Assembly: GCA_001767455.1 (NCBI GenBank)
Contig: MELC01000022.1
Coordinates: forward strand, 16,010-80,009
Source of the DNA: Acidobacteria bacterium RIFCSPLOWO2_12_FULL_66_21
GTDB lineage: Bacteria; Acidobacteriota; Vicinamibacteria; Vicinamibacterales; 2-12-FULL-66-21
DNA: 64,000 nt
Direction: 5' to 3'
Part shown: positions 1-10,464 of the stretch, piece by piece
How positions within the stretch are numbered: position 1 is the stretch's first letter
Layout: the number at the start of each line of letters is the position of its first letter
The notes under the pieces: generated by a model
Told to the model about the DNA's origin: nothing
Database searches by the model: none
What the model saw: the letters and a program-made list of their open reading frames with translations, nothing else
Position numbers and translations under genes: made by a program

Positions 1-1
1 G

Positions 2-187
2 ACGACCGCGGCGCCCAAGACCGAGGAAATGGGGCACCAGGAGGCCATGCGCCACATCCAGGCCATCGAGGGGCTCCTTGGGACCGGGACGGCCGCACCG
101 CTGACGTTGACGGCGGCCCAGGTCGAGCAGCTTCGCACGCATCTGGCCGAGCTTCGAAAACTGGTCAGCCAGGCTGAAAAGCGGTGA
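2..187 (+). CDS. C-terminal part of a small protein, truncated by window start
   Basis: Open frame 2 from window edge: TTAAPKTEEMGHQEAMRHIQAIEGLL...LVSQAEKR, stop TGA 185-187. Confidence 0.6.
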   Translation, partial: TTAAPKTEEMGHQEAMRHIQAIEGLLGTGTAAPLTLTAAQVEQLRTHLAELRKLVSQAEKR

Positions 188-404
188 TCTGAGAAGGCTC
201 TTCCCTGTGGAATAAGATGGACGCTCCCGGGGTTATCCTCGGGCACGCGTCCATTTTTTTGCGGCCGGAATGGAGCCGGCGGCGAAGCGCCGGCGCAATG
301 GAGGCCGCCAGTCGGGGTGCCCGCCTTCGCGACCGCGGGCAGAACGGTCGCTTCGGCGAGGCAAGCAGGGGACCCCGACGATCAAACGAAGAGAGGGAGG
401 AAGC

Positions 405-746
405 ATGAAGAAGGTTCTCGCGTGTTTCGGGATGGCGCTGCTCATCAGCTCGACGGCCTTTGCGGACGAGTGGACGGGCAAGATCAGCGACTCGATGTGC
501 GGCGTGAAGCACGGCAGCGGCGAGCACGACGGCAAGAAGATGACCGACCGGGACTGCACCGAGGCGTGCATCAAGGGCGGCGCCAAGTACGTGTTCGTGT
601 CGGGCGACAAGGTCTACAAGATTTCGAACCAGGACTTCGCGGGACTGAAGACCCACGCGGGGCACGAAGTCGTGCTGTCCGGGGACATGAAGGACGACGC
701 GATCACCGTCAGCAAGATCGAGATGCCGAAAGAGACCAAGAAGTAG
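405..746 (+). CDS. Small secreted protein (signal peptide; cysteine-containing GKISDSMCGVKH domain)
   Basis: ATG at 405 after GGGAGG RBS; MKKVLACFGMALLISSTAFA signal peptide. Confidence 0.8.
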   Translation: MKKVLACFGMALLISSTAFADEWTGKISDSMCGVKHGSGEHDGKKMTDRDCTEACIKGGAKYVFVSGDKVYKISNQDFAGLKTHAGHEVVLSGDMKDDAITVSKIEMPKETKK

Positions 747-797
747 CTGTTCACGGGGCCTGTCCGCGGCTAGAATGCCGGACGGGCAGGCCCTCAT

Positions 798-3494
798 ATG
801 AAAAAATCGACCGCGCTGACCGCCGCGTTCCTCGCGGCGCTGTGGATCCCCGCGTCCGGCCATTCCCTTGAATCTCCGCTGCAACGCGCCGCGCTCGCCT
901 GGGATCGCGGCGACTACCCCGCCGCGCTGACCGCGTATCTGCAGGTGCTCGACTCCCCCGCCGCCGACAGCGCGCTCGAGACGATCGCGCTGCAGACGGG
1001 CGAGCTCTATCCCACGACCGAGCTCACCGCGAACGGGGCTGCGCCGCAATTCTCTCCCGACGGCAGCCGCCTTGTGTACGAGACAGGGCCGGTCCTGAAG
1101 CGGCTGACGCGGCTGCTGCCGTCGGATCTCGCGTCGCCCGCGACCGAATGGACCGGAAGCGCCGCCGCGTTCTCGCCCGACGGCCGGAAGCTCGTTTACC
1201 TGAAGCTGGCGGCCACGCCGGAACTCACCGACGCCCAGGCCGCGCTGGAGCGGGCAGGACCCGAGGAGCGCGCGCTCCGCCAGGCCGCCTTCACCCAGTT
1301 GACTGCGCTCCGATCGACGCTCGTCGTTCGCGATCTTGCGAGCGGCGCCGAGAACACGATTGACACGGCGGACCTGCGGAAGACGGCGCCCGCGTTCGGC
1401 CGGGACGGGACGATCCTGTTCGCCGGGGGACCGGCCGGCGCGGAACCGGTCCAGATCTACACGGTCGCCGAGGGTCGCGCCGCGGCGCCGCTGACGACCG
1501 GCGCGGGCGACAAGGCCATCATCGACATCAACAGCACGGGGACGACCCTGCTCTACTCCGCCCGCGCTGGCGGGGCCGGTCCCGGGCGGGGTGGGCGGGG
1601 AGGCCGGAGCGGACCTGGAGGCGGCGCCGCGGCGACCTTCGGCGTGCTGTCGCTTGCGGACGGCCGCGCGGCGACCATCACCGGCTCCGCCCCGTCCTTC
1701 TCGCGCGACGGCGGAATGCTCACGTATGTCGTGCGCGACGGCGCGGAGAGCCGGTTGATGCTCGCCGATGTCGCCAATCCGTCGAAGGGCGTCATCCTGC
1801 ACAAGGGACCCGCGCGCCTCGACGCGCCGGCGATCTCGCCGGACGGCGCGCGCGTGGCGTTCCAGATGATGCCGAACCTCGACTGGGAAATCTACGTCGT
1901 CGATCGCGAGGGGGACGCGGTGACTCGCGTCACGCGCGAGATCCAGCACGACATCGTGCCGCGCTTCCTCACGCCAAACCAGCTGCTTGGCGCGATCGGC
2001 GAGCCGCGGCACCGCCGGTCGTACCTCTACAACCTGCCGTCGATGAAACGCACGCGCCTGTTTCACAACAACACGGTGCGCACGATCGCTCCGGAGTACG
2101 ACTGGGTGCCCAGCCCCGACGGCACCAAAGTCCTGATCGTCTCCGAACGCGACGGCGACACCGTCTCGCCCGAGCGTGGCGTGTATCTCGTGGATCTGGC
2201 GCGGCGGGTCACGCGCGACGAAGTGCGCGCGCGCGTGAAGGCAAGCCTCGAGGCCGAACAGGCGCTCGTCACAAGGGGAAAGCACATGTACGCGCCGATT
2301 GCCGCCGAGGTCAGGTCCGTGGTGGCGGGCGCGTCGGTCGAACGTGTTTACGGCTACGAGAAGACGCTTTTCGACTTTGACTCGAAGCACGTCTCGCAGC
2401 CCGGCAACAAGCTGGCCGCGGCGTACCTGTTCGATCGCTACACGTCATTCGGCTACGAGCCCGAGTATCAGCCGTTCGAATACCGCGGCAGGGGCGGCGC
2501 CGCCGGCGGACAGACCGCCAACGTCGTGGCGACGCTCAAAGGCACCGTCAACCCCGAGTTGATCTACGTCGTCAGCAGCCACTACGACTCCGTCGCCGGC
2601 GGCCCTGGCGCCGACGATGATTCGTCAGGCACCGCCGCGCTGCTCGAAACGGCGCGGATCCTGGCGGGGCACCCGCAGCCCGCGACGATTGTCTTCGCGT
2701 CGTTCACCGGCGAGGAAGCGGGCCTGCTGGGCAGCCGCGAGTTCGTCCGGCGCGCGGTCGCCGGCAAGCTCGACATCGTGGGCGCGCTGAACAACGACAT
2801 GATCGGATGGTCGAACGACTACCGCCTCGACAACACGATCCGCTACTCGAACCGCGGCATCCGCGACGTGCAGCACGCCGCGGCGATGCAGTTCACGAAC
2901 CTGATCACGTACGACACGCTCTACTACAAGAGCACGGACGCCGCCGCGTACTACGAGGCGTACGGCGACATCGTCGGGGGCATCGGCTCGTATCCGGTGC
3001 TCGGCAATCCCCACTACCACCAGTCGCACGACTTCCTCGAAGGCATCAATCACCAGCTCGTCACCGAGGTGGCCAAGACGACGGCCGCCTCGCTGATGCT
3101 GCTCGCGTCGAGCCCCGCGCGTGTGAAGAACGTGACCGTGGACGGCTTCAGCCACGGCACGGTGAAGCTGTCGTGGGCGCCGAGCCCGGAAAAAGGGGTG
3201 ACCGGGTACATCGTGGCTTTTGGCCCCCCGACGAAACCCGAAACCGGGCGCGTTCGTGTGCTGAAGCCGGCGGCGACGCTCACCGGCATCGCGCCGGGCA
3301 CCATCATCGCGGTGAAGGCGGTTGACGCCAGAGGGCTGGAGGGCTGGGATTGGGCCTCACTGACGGTGACAACGCCCAACTCCCAACGCCCAACTCCCAA
3401 CGCCCAACTCCCAACTCCAAACCTCAAACTCCAAATTCCAAACCCCACGCCCAGACCCCACGCCTCCGCGCCCCAAACTCAGAACTGGAAATAG
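798..3494 (+). CDS. M28-family metallopeptidase with N-terminal TolB/WD40-like propeller and C-terminal FN3-like domain
   Basis: Repeated FSPDGxxLVY propeller motifs; SSHYDSVAGGPGADDDSSGTAALLE and FTGEEAGLLGS M28 motifs. Confidence 0.9.
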   Translation: MKKSTALTAAFLAALWIPASGHSLESPLQRAALAWDRGDYPAALTAYLQVLDSPAADSALETIALQTGELYPTTELTANGAAPQFSPDGSRLVYETGPVLKRLTRLLPSDLASPATEWTGSAAAFSPDGRKLVYLKLAATPELTDAQAALERAGPEERALRQAAFTQLTALRSTLVVRDLASGAENTIDTADLRKTAPAFGRDGTILFAGGPAGAEPVQIYTVAEGRAAAPLTTGAGDKAIIDINSTGTTLLYSARAGGAGPGRGGRGGRSGPGGGAAATFGVLSLADGRAATITGSAPSFSRDGGMLTYVVRDGAESRLMLADVANPSKGVILHKGPARLDAPAISPDGARVAFQMMPNLDWEIYVVDREGDAVTRVTREIQHDIVPRFLTPNQLLGAIGEPRHRRSYLYNLPSMKRTRLFHNNTVRTIAPEYDWVPSPDGTKVLIVSERDGDTVSPERGVYLVDLARRVTRDEVRARVKASLEAEQALVTRGKHMYAPIAAEVRSVVAGASVERVYGYEKTLFDFDSKHVSQPGNKLAAAYLFDRYTSFGYEPEYQPFEYRGRGGAAGGQTANVVATLKGTVNPELIYVVSSHYDSVAGGPGADDDSSGTAALLETARILAGHPQPATIVFASFTGEEAGLLGSREFVRRAVAGKLDIVGALNNDMIGWSNDYRLDNTIRYSNRGIRDVQHAAAMQFTNLITYDTLYYKSTDAAAYYEAYGDIVGGIGSYPVLGNPHYHQSHDFLEGINHQLVTEVAKTTAASLMLLASSPARVKNVTVDGFSHGTVKLSWAPSPEKGVTGYIVAFGPPTKPETGRVRVLKPAATLTGIAPGTIIAVKAVDARGLEGWDWASLTVTTPNSQRPTPNAQLPTPNLKLQIPNPTPRPHASAPQTQNWK
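3374..3450 (+). repeat. Period-7 tandem repeat (GCCCAAC/TCCCAAC units) encoding the 3' tail of the M28 gene
   Basis: 11 consecutive 7-nt units: GCCCAAC TCCCAAC GCCCAAC TCCCAAC GCCCAAC TCCCAAC TCCAAAC CTCAAAC TCCAAAT TCCAAAC CCCACGC. Confidence 0.9.
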
Positions 3495-4921
3495 ATGAAA
3501 TCCAATGACGTGCGGCTGCGGAGAACGAGGATCGCCGCGAAGGCCAGGCCGCACGCGGCGCCTTGCAGCACGACGCGTGGCCACCCGATCGTCAGACGAT
3601 CGTGACGGCCCGTCAGCTCGACCCAGATGCTCTGCGCCCAGAGCGGGACCGAGTACAGGAACGTCAGCAGGAACAGATACGCGGCCGCCTGACGGTCCAG
3701 GGAACTTGCCGCGCCGGGCGAGAGGCGCAGGTCCCGCACGATGGCGTGGAGATCCGTCTCGCGAAACAGCAGCCAGCCGATATTGATCAGGACGAACATC
3801 CCCGCAATCTGCAGCACCTTCACGAGAGGCGAGAGATAGCTGGCGCCAGGCAGCCAGGCGGCAGGCCGCCGCGAGGCGGGACGCAGCATCGCGTGCGCTC
3901 TCGTCGCGATGAGCAGCAGGCCGTGATAGAGCCCCCACAACACGTAGTTCCAGCTCGCCCCGTGCCACAGGCCTGACAGGAGGAACGTCGCCAGGATGTT
4001 GCGCGCCCAGACGGCCTCGCCCGCGCGCGAGCCGCCGAGCGGCACGTACACGTAGTCACGAAACCAGGTCGAGAGCGAGATGTTCCACCGGCGCCAGAAG
4101 TCCGAGGGGCTCCGCGCCATGTAGGGATGGTCGAAGTTCTCGGTCAGCTCGAACCCCAGCCAGCGCGACGTGCCGCGCGCGATGTCGGTGTACGCGGAGA
4201 AGTCGGCGTAGATCTGAATCGCGAAGGCGAACACGCCCGCCCAGAGCAGCGGGAACGACGGATCCTCCAGCGCGAACACCTTGTTCGCGATGATCCCGAC
4301 GTTGTCGGCAATCACGAGCTTCTTCAGGAACCCCCAGCAGATCAGCAGGAAGCCGGTCCTCGCCTTCTCCGGCGAAAAGCGGCGGACCGACTCGACCTGC
4401 GGCAGCAGGTACGACGCCCGCTGGATCGGCCCGGCCACGAGGTGCGGAAAGAAGGAGATGAACACGGCCACGTCGACGAGATTGCGCCGCGCGCGCAGCT
4501 CGCCGCGATAGACGTCGATCGTGTAGCTCATCGCCTGGAACGTGTAGAACGAGATGCCGACCGGCAGCACGATGCGCAGCAGCGGCGGGCTGATCGCCAG
4601 TCCGGCCGCCGCCAGCACCTGCCCGACGTTCTCCGCGAAGAAGTTGAAGTACTTGAAGAAGCCGAGCATCCCGAAGTTCGAGACGATGCTCATCAGGAGG
4701 AAGCGCATCCGGTGGGCCGGCCACGCCTCCATTCCCCGCGCCGCGCAGTAGTCGATCACCGTGGAGGTCGCGATCAGGATCAGGAACCACGGGTGCACGT
4801 AGCCGTAGAAGAAATAGCTGGCGGCGAGGAGCAGGATGTTCTGCCCGCGCTGCGGCAGGCGCCAGTACAGCGCCGTGACGAGCAGGAAAAAGACGACGAA
4901 GTCGAGACTGTGGAAGATCAC
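3479..4921 (-). CDS. MBOAT-family membrane-bound O-acyltransferase
   Basis: GTG start at 4921 gives 480 aa with AlgI-like motifs (SDFWRRWNISLSTWFRDYVYVPLGG, LLSGLWHGASWNYVLWGLYHG). Confidence 0.9.
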   Translation of the reverse strand: MIFHSLDFVVFFLLVTALYWRLPQRGQNILLLAASYFFYGYVHPWFLILIATSTVIDYCAARGMEAWPAHRMRFLLMSIVSNFGMLGFFKYFNFFAENVGQVLAAAGLAISPPLLRIVLPVGISFYTFQAMSYTIDVYRGELRARRNLVDVAVFISFFPHLVAGPIQRASYLLPQVESVRRFSPEKARTGFLLICWGFLKKLVIADNVGIIANKVFALEDPSFPLLWAGVFAFAIQIYADFSAYTDIARGTSRWLGFELTENFDHPYMARSPSDFWRRWNISLSTWFRDYVYVPLGGSRAGEAVWARNILATFLLSGLWHGASWNYVLWGLYHGLLLIATRAHAMLRPASRRPAAWLPGASYLSPLVKVLQIAGMFVLINIGWLLFRETDLHAIVRDLRLSPGAASSLDRQAAAYLFLLTFLYSVPLWAQSIWVELTGRHDRLTIGWPRVVLQGAACGLAFAAILVLRSRTSLDFIYFQF

Positions 4922-5970
4922 CGGAAGATCGACGGGAGGCGCTCGTACAGGATCTCGGTGTAAACCCTGTGCTCGGAGCCCTTGAGGTGGTCGCCATCTT
5001 CGTACATGTCGAGCGTCAGCGCCAGATCGCCCGTGTCGTCGCGAAAGATTCCGCCGTTTGCTTCGATGTAGCGCCTCAGGTCGCGAATGTACCGGCGGAG
5101 CGCGGGCGATTGGTACGGCGGACGCCCGCCGACCGGACGCCGCTGGACGCGCACGAAGCAGAGAGTGAGACCCGCCGCGCGCGCGTCGCGCAGCATCAGC
5201 GGCAAGGCCGAACGGTTCACGAACCGTCCGAAGTCCGCCTCGCGATCCTCGGCCGCCTGGAGGTCCGCCGCGTCCATCGCCCGCAGGTGATCGAGCCCGA
5301 AGCGCGCGTTCATGCTCGTCATGAACGCCCCGCGGCGCCGGCGGCTCGGCACGATCGTCCGCCCGACCTCCGCGGTGAGCGCCGGTTCGATCCACCGGCG
5401 CGCGGTGTCGGCGCCGTACATCGCGTCGATCGTGCGGTCCACGCGGTACCACGGCCCTTCCATGGCGGAGAGGATGACGGCGTTCAACTCGTCCTCACGC
5501 TCGGCCGCGGCCGTGTCGAGCATCCAGCCATCGTCGAGCCGGAACGTGACGTTCGTCAGGTTCGTGTCGCGAAAGAAGATCAGGACGGCGCGCGGGTGGA
5601 TCCGGGCGGGGATGACGAGGTTCTTGAGGACGAGGTACCACCAGGCGGACCCGGACGCGGCGTGCATCATCGGCGCGATCGGCCGTCCCGTCAACTGCGC
5701 CAGCACCAGCGGGTCGATCCTCGATCCCGCCATCGAGTCGCCGATGACGACGTAGCCGGGGTTCAACCGGGCGAGATCGCCGATCGGTGTCGGGTCGAAC
5801 GGCGCGCGCACGCGCGATCCCTGGACCGCCGGGAGGTAGGAAGACGCGGCGTCGGCCGGCTGCGCGCGCCAGGCGCCGGCCAGCCGCAGACCTGCGGGAG
5901 CGAGGAGCGTGAGGACGACGAGCGCGGCAAGCTGCAGCGAGGGCCGCAGGCGGCCGCGATCACCTGGCAC
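4918..5970 (-). CDS. SGNH/AlgX-like hydrolase partner of MBOAT
   Basis: GDSMAGSRIDP motif; overlaps MBOAT start by 4 nt (GTGA). Confidence 0.7.
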   Translation of the reverse strand: MPGDRGRLRPSLQLAALVVLTLLAPAGLRLAGAWRAQPADAASSYLPAVQGSRVRAPFDPTPIGDLARLNPGYVVIGDSMAGSRIDPLVLAQLTGRPIAPMMHAASGSAWWYLVLKNLVIPARIHPRAVLIFFRDTNLTNVTFRLDDGWMLDTAAAEREDELNAVILSAMEGPWYRVDRTIDAMYGADTARRWIEPALTAEVGRTIVPSRRRRGAFMTSMNARFGLDHLRAMDAADLQAAEDREADFGRFVNRSALPLMLRDARAAGLTLCFVRVQRRPVGGRPPYQSPALRRYIRDLRRYIEANGGIFRDDTGDLALTLDMYEDGDHLKGSEHRVYTEILYERLPSIFR

Positions 5971-6934
5971 AGGCTGCGACCGGATAGCTCACCTCGTACC
6001 GGATGTCCTTCGACGTGGGCCGCGTGACGTTGTAGAACTCGTGATCGTAGCCGGAGGATTGCGACACCCAGTAGACGTGGCCGTTGGCGTGGATGAGCCC
6101 GAGCGGAAGAAAGAACGACACGCCCTTGCGATCGCAATAGGTGATCTGCGCGACAACGCGCGTCCACTCCTTGGTCGGACCGATCACGACCCAGCCGCTG
6201 GCCGAGGTCACGAGGCCGCACCCGCGGTCCTCCGGTGCCGGGGCGTACTTCTTGACCGCCTCGACCCAATACGCGGTCCAGCCCTCCTCTTCCATCGGCG
6301 CGCGGTAAACCGCCTCCACCTCGACGAGCACCTTGCGCCTCGCGGCCCGCTTCACCGGATGGTCCCACTGCGTGAACTCGTTCACCGCCTTCTGTTCGGC
6401 GACGTCAACGGGATCCAGGAGCGACACCGCGAGCTTCGCGCGCTGCTCGCTAGCGGTCACGTCCTCGACAGCGCCGATCCGCGGAGTGCCCGAGACGACG
6501 AGGCCATCCTTCGGGTACGGCTGGACGAAGGGCGGGGGCGCCATCTCCGCCGGGCGATAGTTCGATTTGACGGCGAGCCGGCTGGTGCAGGCGACAGGGA
6601 GGACCGCCGGACGTTCGAGCCGCAGCGTGCCGGCGCGCACGCCGTTGCTCCAGATCGTCATCTCGCCGGGCGCGGCCGCCTTGCCCCACCACTTCGAAGG
6701 CACGACGTCGAGCGAGATCGGCAGCTCGATGCCCCGCAGCCCCCCCGGCCACGCGGCGTCCCAGTCCTTGCCGTCGAACGAGGTGAACGGAATGACGTCG
6801 CCGTCGCGGCGCAGCACGCCGACGACGAACGGTTCGGGCGACGGCGTCGCGCGGCTCTGCGCGCGCGCAGGGCTCTCTGCCGGGGACAGCCAGGCGGACG
6901 ACACGCACCAGAGGAGGAGGGAAACGAGGTGCAT
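5960..6934 (-). CDS. Secreted protein of unknown function
   Basis: 324 aa ORF with N-terminal signal peptide. Confidence 0.65.
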   Translation of the reverse strand: MHLVSLLLWCVSSAWLSPAESPARAQSRATPSPEPFVVGVLRRDGDVIPFTSFDGKDWDAAWPGGLRGIELPISLDVVPSKWWGKAAAPGEMTIWSNGVRAGTLRLERPAVLPVACTSRLAVKSNYRPAEMAPPPFVQPYPKDGLVVSGTPRIGAVEDVTASEQRAKLAVSLLDPVDVAEQKAVNEFTQWDHPVKRAARRKVLVEVEAVYRAPMEEEGWTAYWVEAVKKYAPAPEDRGCGLVTSASGWVVIGPTKEWTRVVAQITYCDRKGVSFFLPLGLIHANGHVYWVSQSSGYDHEFYNVTRPTSKDIRYEVSYPVAACAR

Positions 6935-6947
6935 CCCGCCCCTGATT

Positions 6948-7526
6948 CTACCCCCGGTCGAGCACCTCGCGGATCTTGTTCAGCAGGTCGTCGCGCGAAA
7001 AGGGCTTCGCCAGGAAGTCAGAGGTCAGACCCGTGTCGATCGCGCCCGGGTACCCGGAGATGCAGATCAACTTCAGCGAGTGCCGCCGCGCGCGGAGGAC
7101 CTGCGCGAGCTCGGTCCCGCCCATGTAGGGCATCCGGATGTCGGTCAAGAGCAGGTCGATGCCGTCACCGTGTTCGTCGAAGATCTTGAGCGCTTCCTGG
7201 CCGTTGCGCGCCTCGTGCACGCGGTAGCCGGCGCGCAGCAGCGCCTGGGCGAACAACTGCCGGACCGCCGGCTCGTCCTCGACGAGCAGGATGGTCTCGC
7301 GCCGCTCGCGCGGCGTCCCGGCGTCGGCGGCGGTGGCGCGACGTGTCTGACTTGCGCTCAATTCGAACATCTCTCGCCTCGGTGTGTGCACGCGAGGGGT
7401 TGCAACTTCCCGGCCCATGACGACCTCGTGATTTTCGAACGTTTCCAGGGTTTGTGGTGTGCGCTCGCGCACATTCGCGTGCGTCTTATCCGCACACGAT
7501 GTGCGGTCGCGCCCATTTCGGTTCAC
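6948..7526 (-). CDS. Stand-alone response regulator receiver (REC) protein; true start may be internal
   Basis: ETILLVEDEPAVRQLF...LLLTDIRMPYMGG...FLAKPFSRDDLLNKIREVL. Confidence 0.85.
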   Translation of the reverse strand: MNRNGRDRTSCADKTHANVRERTPQTLETFENHEVVMGREVATPRVHTPRREMFELSASQTRRATAADAGTPRERRETILLVEDEPAVRQLFAQALLRAGYRVHEARNGQEALKIFDEHGDGIDLLLTDIRMPYMGGTELAQVLRARRHSLKLICISGYPGAIDTGLTSDFLAKPFSRDDLLNKIREVLDRG

Positions 7527-8281
7527 CCGTCTCCATCCGCCTGTGCCTGGCTCCGCTCACGCTTCAGGCCGGCGCGCGGTTCGATCGCGCGCTCGATGAC
7601 CCAGCATAGCAGCGCCCACGATAATCCGATCAGCCATCCCGCGATGACATCGGTTGGATAGTGTACGCCGAGATAGACCCGGCTGGCACCCACGAGAAAC
7701 GTCGCCGCCATCGCGAGCGCCATGATGTAGAACTTCACGAGCCGCCGCGTCGCCACCCGCATCAGCAGCGCCCCGAGCGTCAGGTACACCACGGCGGAGG
7801 TCATCGCGTGACCGCTCGGAAAACTCATGGTCATCACCTCACGCAGGTGAGGGACGACATCCGGGCGGGGACGCTGAAAGAGCTGTTTCAACGCGCTGTT
7901 GATGAACCAGCCGCCGAGGCTCGCGACGCTCACGAAGAGGCCGGTGCGCCACATACCCTGAAGCATCAGGAACCCGGCCACCGCGACGACGGTCAATCCA
8001 AGCACCGCGGCGCTTCCGAGCGCGGTGATGTCGAGCGCGCCGTTCACCAGCCAGTGCGGGCCGATCGGCCGCGAGGGATCGGCCGGGTCGCGCAGCGCGA
8101 CGAGAAACTGCTGGTCGAACTTCTGCGTGTCTCCCTCGAGCACTTCGCTTGCCAGCTTGGTGAACGCGACGAGGAGCAGGAGGACGGCGATGCCGCTGAC
8201 GAGCAGCGTCAGCTCGCCGCGCTCGCGGCGGCTCACCCGCGCCAGCAGCCGCCGCCAGATCGCTGTCCACTCCGGAGCCAT
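7523..8281 (-). CDS. PAP2-superfamily phosphatase
   Basis: KQLFQRPRP...SFPSGHAMTS...SRVYLGVHYPTDVIAGW motifs. Confidence 0.9.
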   Translation of the reverse strand: MAPEWTAIWRRLLARVSRRERGELTLLVSGIAVLLLLVAFTKLASEVLEGDTQKFDQQFLVALRDPADPSRPIGPHWLVNGALDITALGSAAVLGLTVVAVAGFLMLQGMWRTGLFVSVASLGGWFINSALKQLFQRPRPDVVPHLREVMTMSFPSGHAMTSAVVYLTLGALLMRVATRRLVKFYIMALAMAATFLVGASRVYLGVHYPTDVIAGWLIGLSWALLCWVIERAIEPRAGLKRERSQAQADGDG

Positions 8282-8288
8282 GCAGCGA

Positions 8289-10457
8289 TTATTGCTTCTT
8301 TTTTGCCGGTGCCTCCGCGGGTTTCGGCACGAGCCTGATTTGTCCGGCCGCCTCGCGCGCGCGCAGCACGGCCATCACGGCGGAGAGCGGCACCGGCTCG
8401 AACTCGCCCGTCAGGAAGTCGCGGATCTCGAGCGCGGTCTTCTTCTTGCCGAGCAGGATCGTGAGCTCCGCGCCCATGTGCTGCGGCAGCGACGGCCCGG
8501 CCGCGCCGCGGCCGCCGCCCGGCCCGCGGCCGCCGCCAGCCGCGGCACCGCGCGCGCCGGCAGTGCCGCGCCCGCCGCCGGCGCATCCGGAGAAGGTCGC
8601 CCCGTTGACGCACTCGACAAGAAGGGCGGCCGCCTCCTTCTCCTCCGCCGTCATGGGCGGATCGAACGCCGGCTGGGTGTTCAGCCGCTGCGCATGAAGC
8701 ACGTAGGACGCGCGCGCCTCCTCGAGGACCGCCGCGCTCGTCTTGTCGATGGCCGCCGCGATCGCCGCGAGACGCTTCGACGCCTCGGCGGGATCCGGAT
8801 AGAGAACGGCCGAAGACAGGACGACAGCCTTCTCGACCTCCGCCTGATGACGGATGGTGGCCCGGGCGTCCTTCCACGCCGCGTGCAGCGCCTCGGGAGT
8901 CGCGGCATCCGCCAGATAGTTGATCCCCTTGCGCTCGGAGTCGCCGATGCGCTCGGTGCCGCGGCCCAGGTTCTCCGTCGTCACACGCCCCGCGAGCGTG
9001 TCGCCGCCGGTCGCGATCACGGCGAGCGCGCCCGTGCCGACAATCGCCGCCCGTCTGTACTGCGTCGGGTCCTGCTTGTCGGGCGTGTCCTGCGAGGAGT
9101 GGTACCACATGTCGGGCCAGGTGATGAACATGACGGCCGGTATGCCGTGCTGCATGTAGGTGACGTGATCGCTCGCCCCGTAGTGCTTGTCGATCTTGAT
9201 GTAGAAGGCGTCGCTGCTGCCGTTCGGCGAGGTGATCTCCACGCTCGGCGCGTACCCGTTGCCGCGGTAGCGCACCCGCTCGCGCGTCAGCTCGGAGACG
9301 TATTCCATCATGCTCTGCGCGACGTCGTTGATGTACGACGGGAACGTGTCGGGCGTGCGCTGCAGAATCCAGTAGCTCCGGCTCATGGTGAGGCGGATGG
9401 CCTCCATGTCGAAGTTCAGGTCGCCGATGATGGCCTTCGCCTTCTCCGGGTGCGCGTTGAACCACGCGTTGGTGCCGCTGATCTCCTGCACCCAGTTGAA
9501 GTTGATCGTCCGCTTCGGCTTCGGCAGCTTTCCTTCGTTGATCAACTTCAGGTACGCGCGGCCGATCTCGAGCGTCAGCGCGCAGCCGGAATTGTCGTCG
9601 TTGGCGCCCTGCTTGATGTAGCCCTCGAACAGGTGCCCGCCGATCGCCACTTCCTGCGTCGTGCTGAGGTCGCCGGGGATCTCGGCGTGGACGATTTCCT
9701 GCTTGTTCGGCACCTGCTCGCTCTTCGTCACGGAGCGAATCGTCACCTTCTGCCCGCGAGTGAGCTCGGTCTCGAGCAGCCGGGCGGTGCGGGGCGACAG
9801 CGCCCACGCCGCCGTCCCCGGCTGCGCCGTCACGTTCGTCGAGACGATCGCGGTCGGGTAATCCACCGCCCGGGCGCCCGGTCCGATCGCGGCGATGCCC
9901 AGCGCGCCGATCGCGCCGGCCGCCACCGCGCGGGCGTAGATGCCGCCGAGGCCGCTCGGGGCGAGCGACAGCACGAACTTCCCCTTGAGGTCCTTCCCCT
10001 CGAAGTCCTGCGCCGTGCCCTGGCCCACGCCGACAAGCTCCCCGGTGATGTCCGCGTTGGCATTGCCGGACGCGAGCGACTCGGGGATGTCATGGATGTC
10101 GTACAGCTTCCGGCTCGACGGCGCCGTCATCCACAGCTCGCCCACGACGGGCTGCCACGTCTGTCCCGTCGGGTAGTCCTCGATGGCGACGTTGCTGAAA
10201 CCGTACTCTTTCGCGAGCCTGGCCATCACCTCGCTCTCGCGGAAGTGTCCCTGATACTCGGATGGCGGGCGCACGAACTGGTACGGCACGAGCTGCAGCA
10301 CGTGGTGCATCGCGCGCTCGCCCGACGCCTCGTTGATGATCGCGCGCATGTCCTCGGACGACAGCAGCGTCCGATCCTCGCGCTCCTGGGCGGGTATGAC
10401 GGCGGTCGCGGCCGCGCAGGCGACGGCGGCCAGCATGACTCTTCGGAATCGCATCAC
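8289..10457 (-). CDS. M28-family metallopeptidase with PA-like domain
   Basis: Signal peptide; GGHLFEGYIKQGANDDNSGCALTLEIGRAYL; HYGASDHVTYMQHGIPAVMFITWPDMWYHSSQD. Confidence 0.85.
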   Translation of the reverse strand: MMRFRRVMLAAVACAAATAVIPAQEREDRTLLSSEDMRAIINEASGERAMHHVLQLVPYQFVRPPSEYQGHFRESEVMARLAKEYGFSNVAIEDYPTGQTWQPVVGELWMTAPSSRKLYDIHDIPESLASGNANADITGELVGVGQGTAQDFEGKDLKGKFVLSLAPSGLGGIYARAVAAGAIGALGIAAIGPGARAVDYPTAIVSTNVTAQPGTAAWALSPRTARLLETELTRGQKVTIRSVTKSEQVPNKQEIVHAEIPGDLSTTQEVAIGGHLFEGYIKQGANDDNSGCALTLEIGRAYLKLINEGKLPKPKRTINFNWVQEISGTNAWFNAHPEKAKAIIGDLNFDMEAIRLTMSRSYWILQRTPDTFPSYINDVAQSMMEYVSELTRERVRYRGNGYAPSVEITSPNGSSDAFYIKIDKHYGASDHVTYMQHGIPAVMFITWPDMWYHSSQDTPDKQDPTQYRRAAIVGTGALAVIATGGDTLAGRVTTENLGRGTERIGDSERKGINYLADAATPEALHAAWKDARATIRHQAEVEKAVVLSSAVLYPDPAEASKRLAAIAAAIDKTSAAVLEEARASYVLHAQRLNTQPAFDPPMTAEEKEAAALLVECVNGATFSGCAGGGRGTAGARGAAAGGGRGPGGGRGAAGPSLPQHMGAELTILLGKKKTALEIRDFLTGEFEPVPLSAVMAVLRAREAAGQIRLVPKPAEAPAKKKQ

Positions 10458-10464
10458 CTTCTCC

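Noticed and set aside
165-2390. 741-aa minus-strand ORF opposite the M28 peptidase
   Set aside because: Arg/His-rich antisense shadow of a clear plus-strand gene in high-GC DNA; no motifs.
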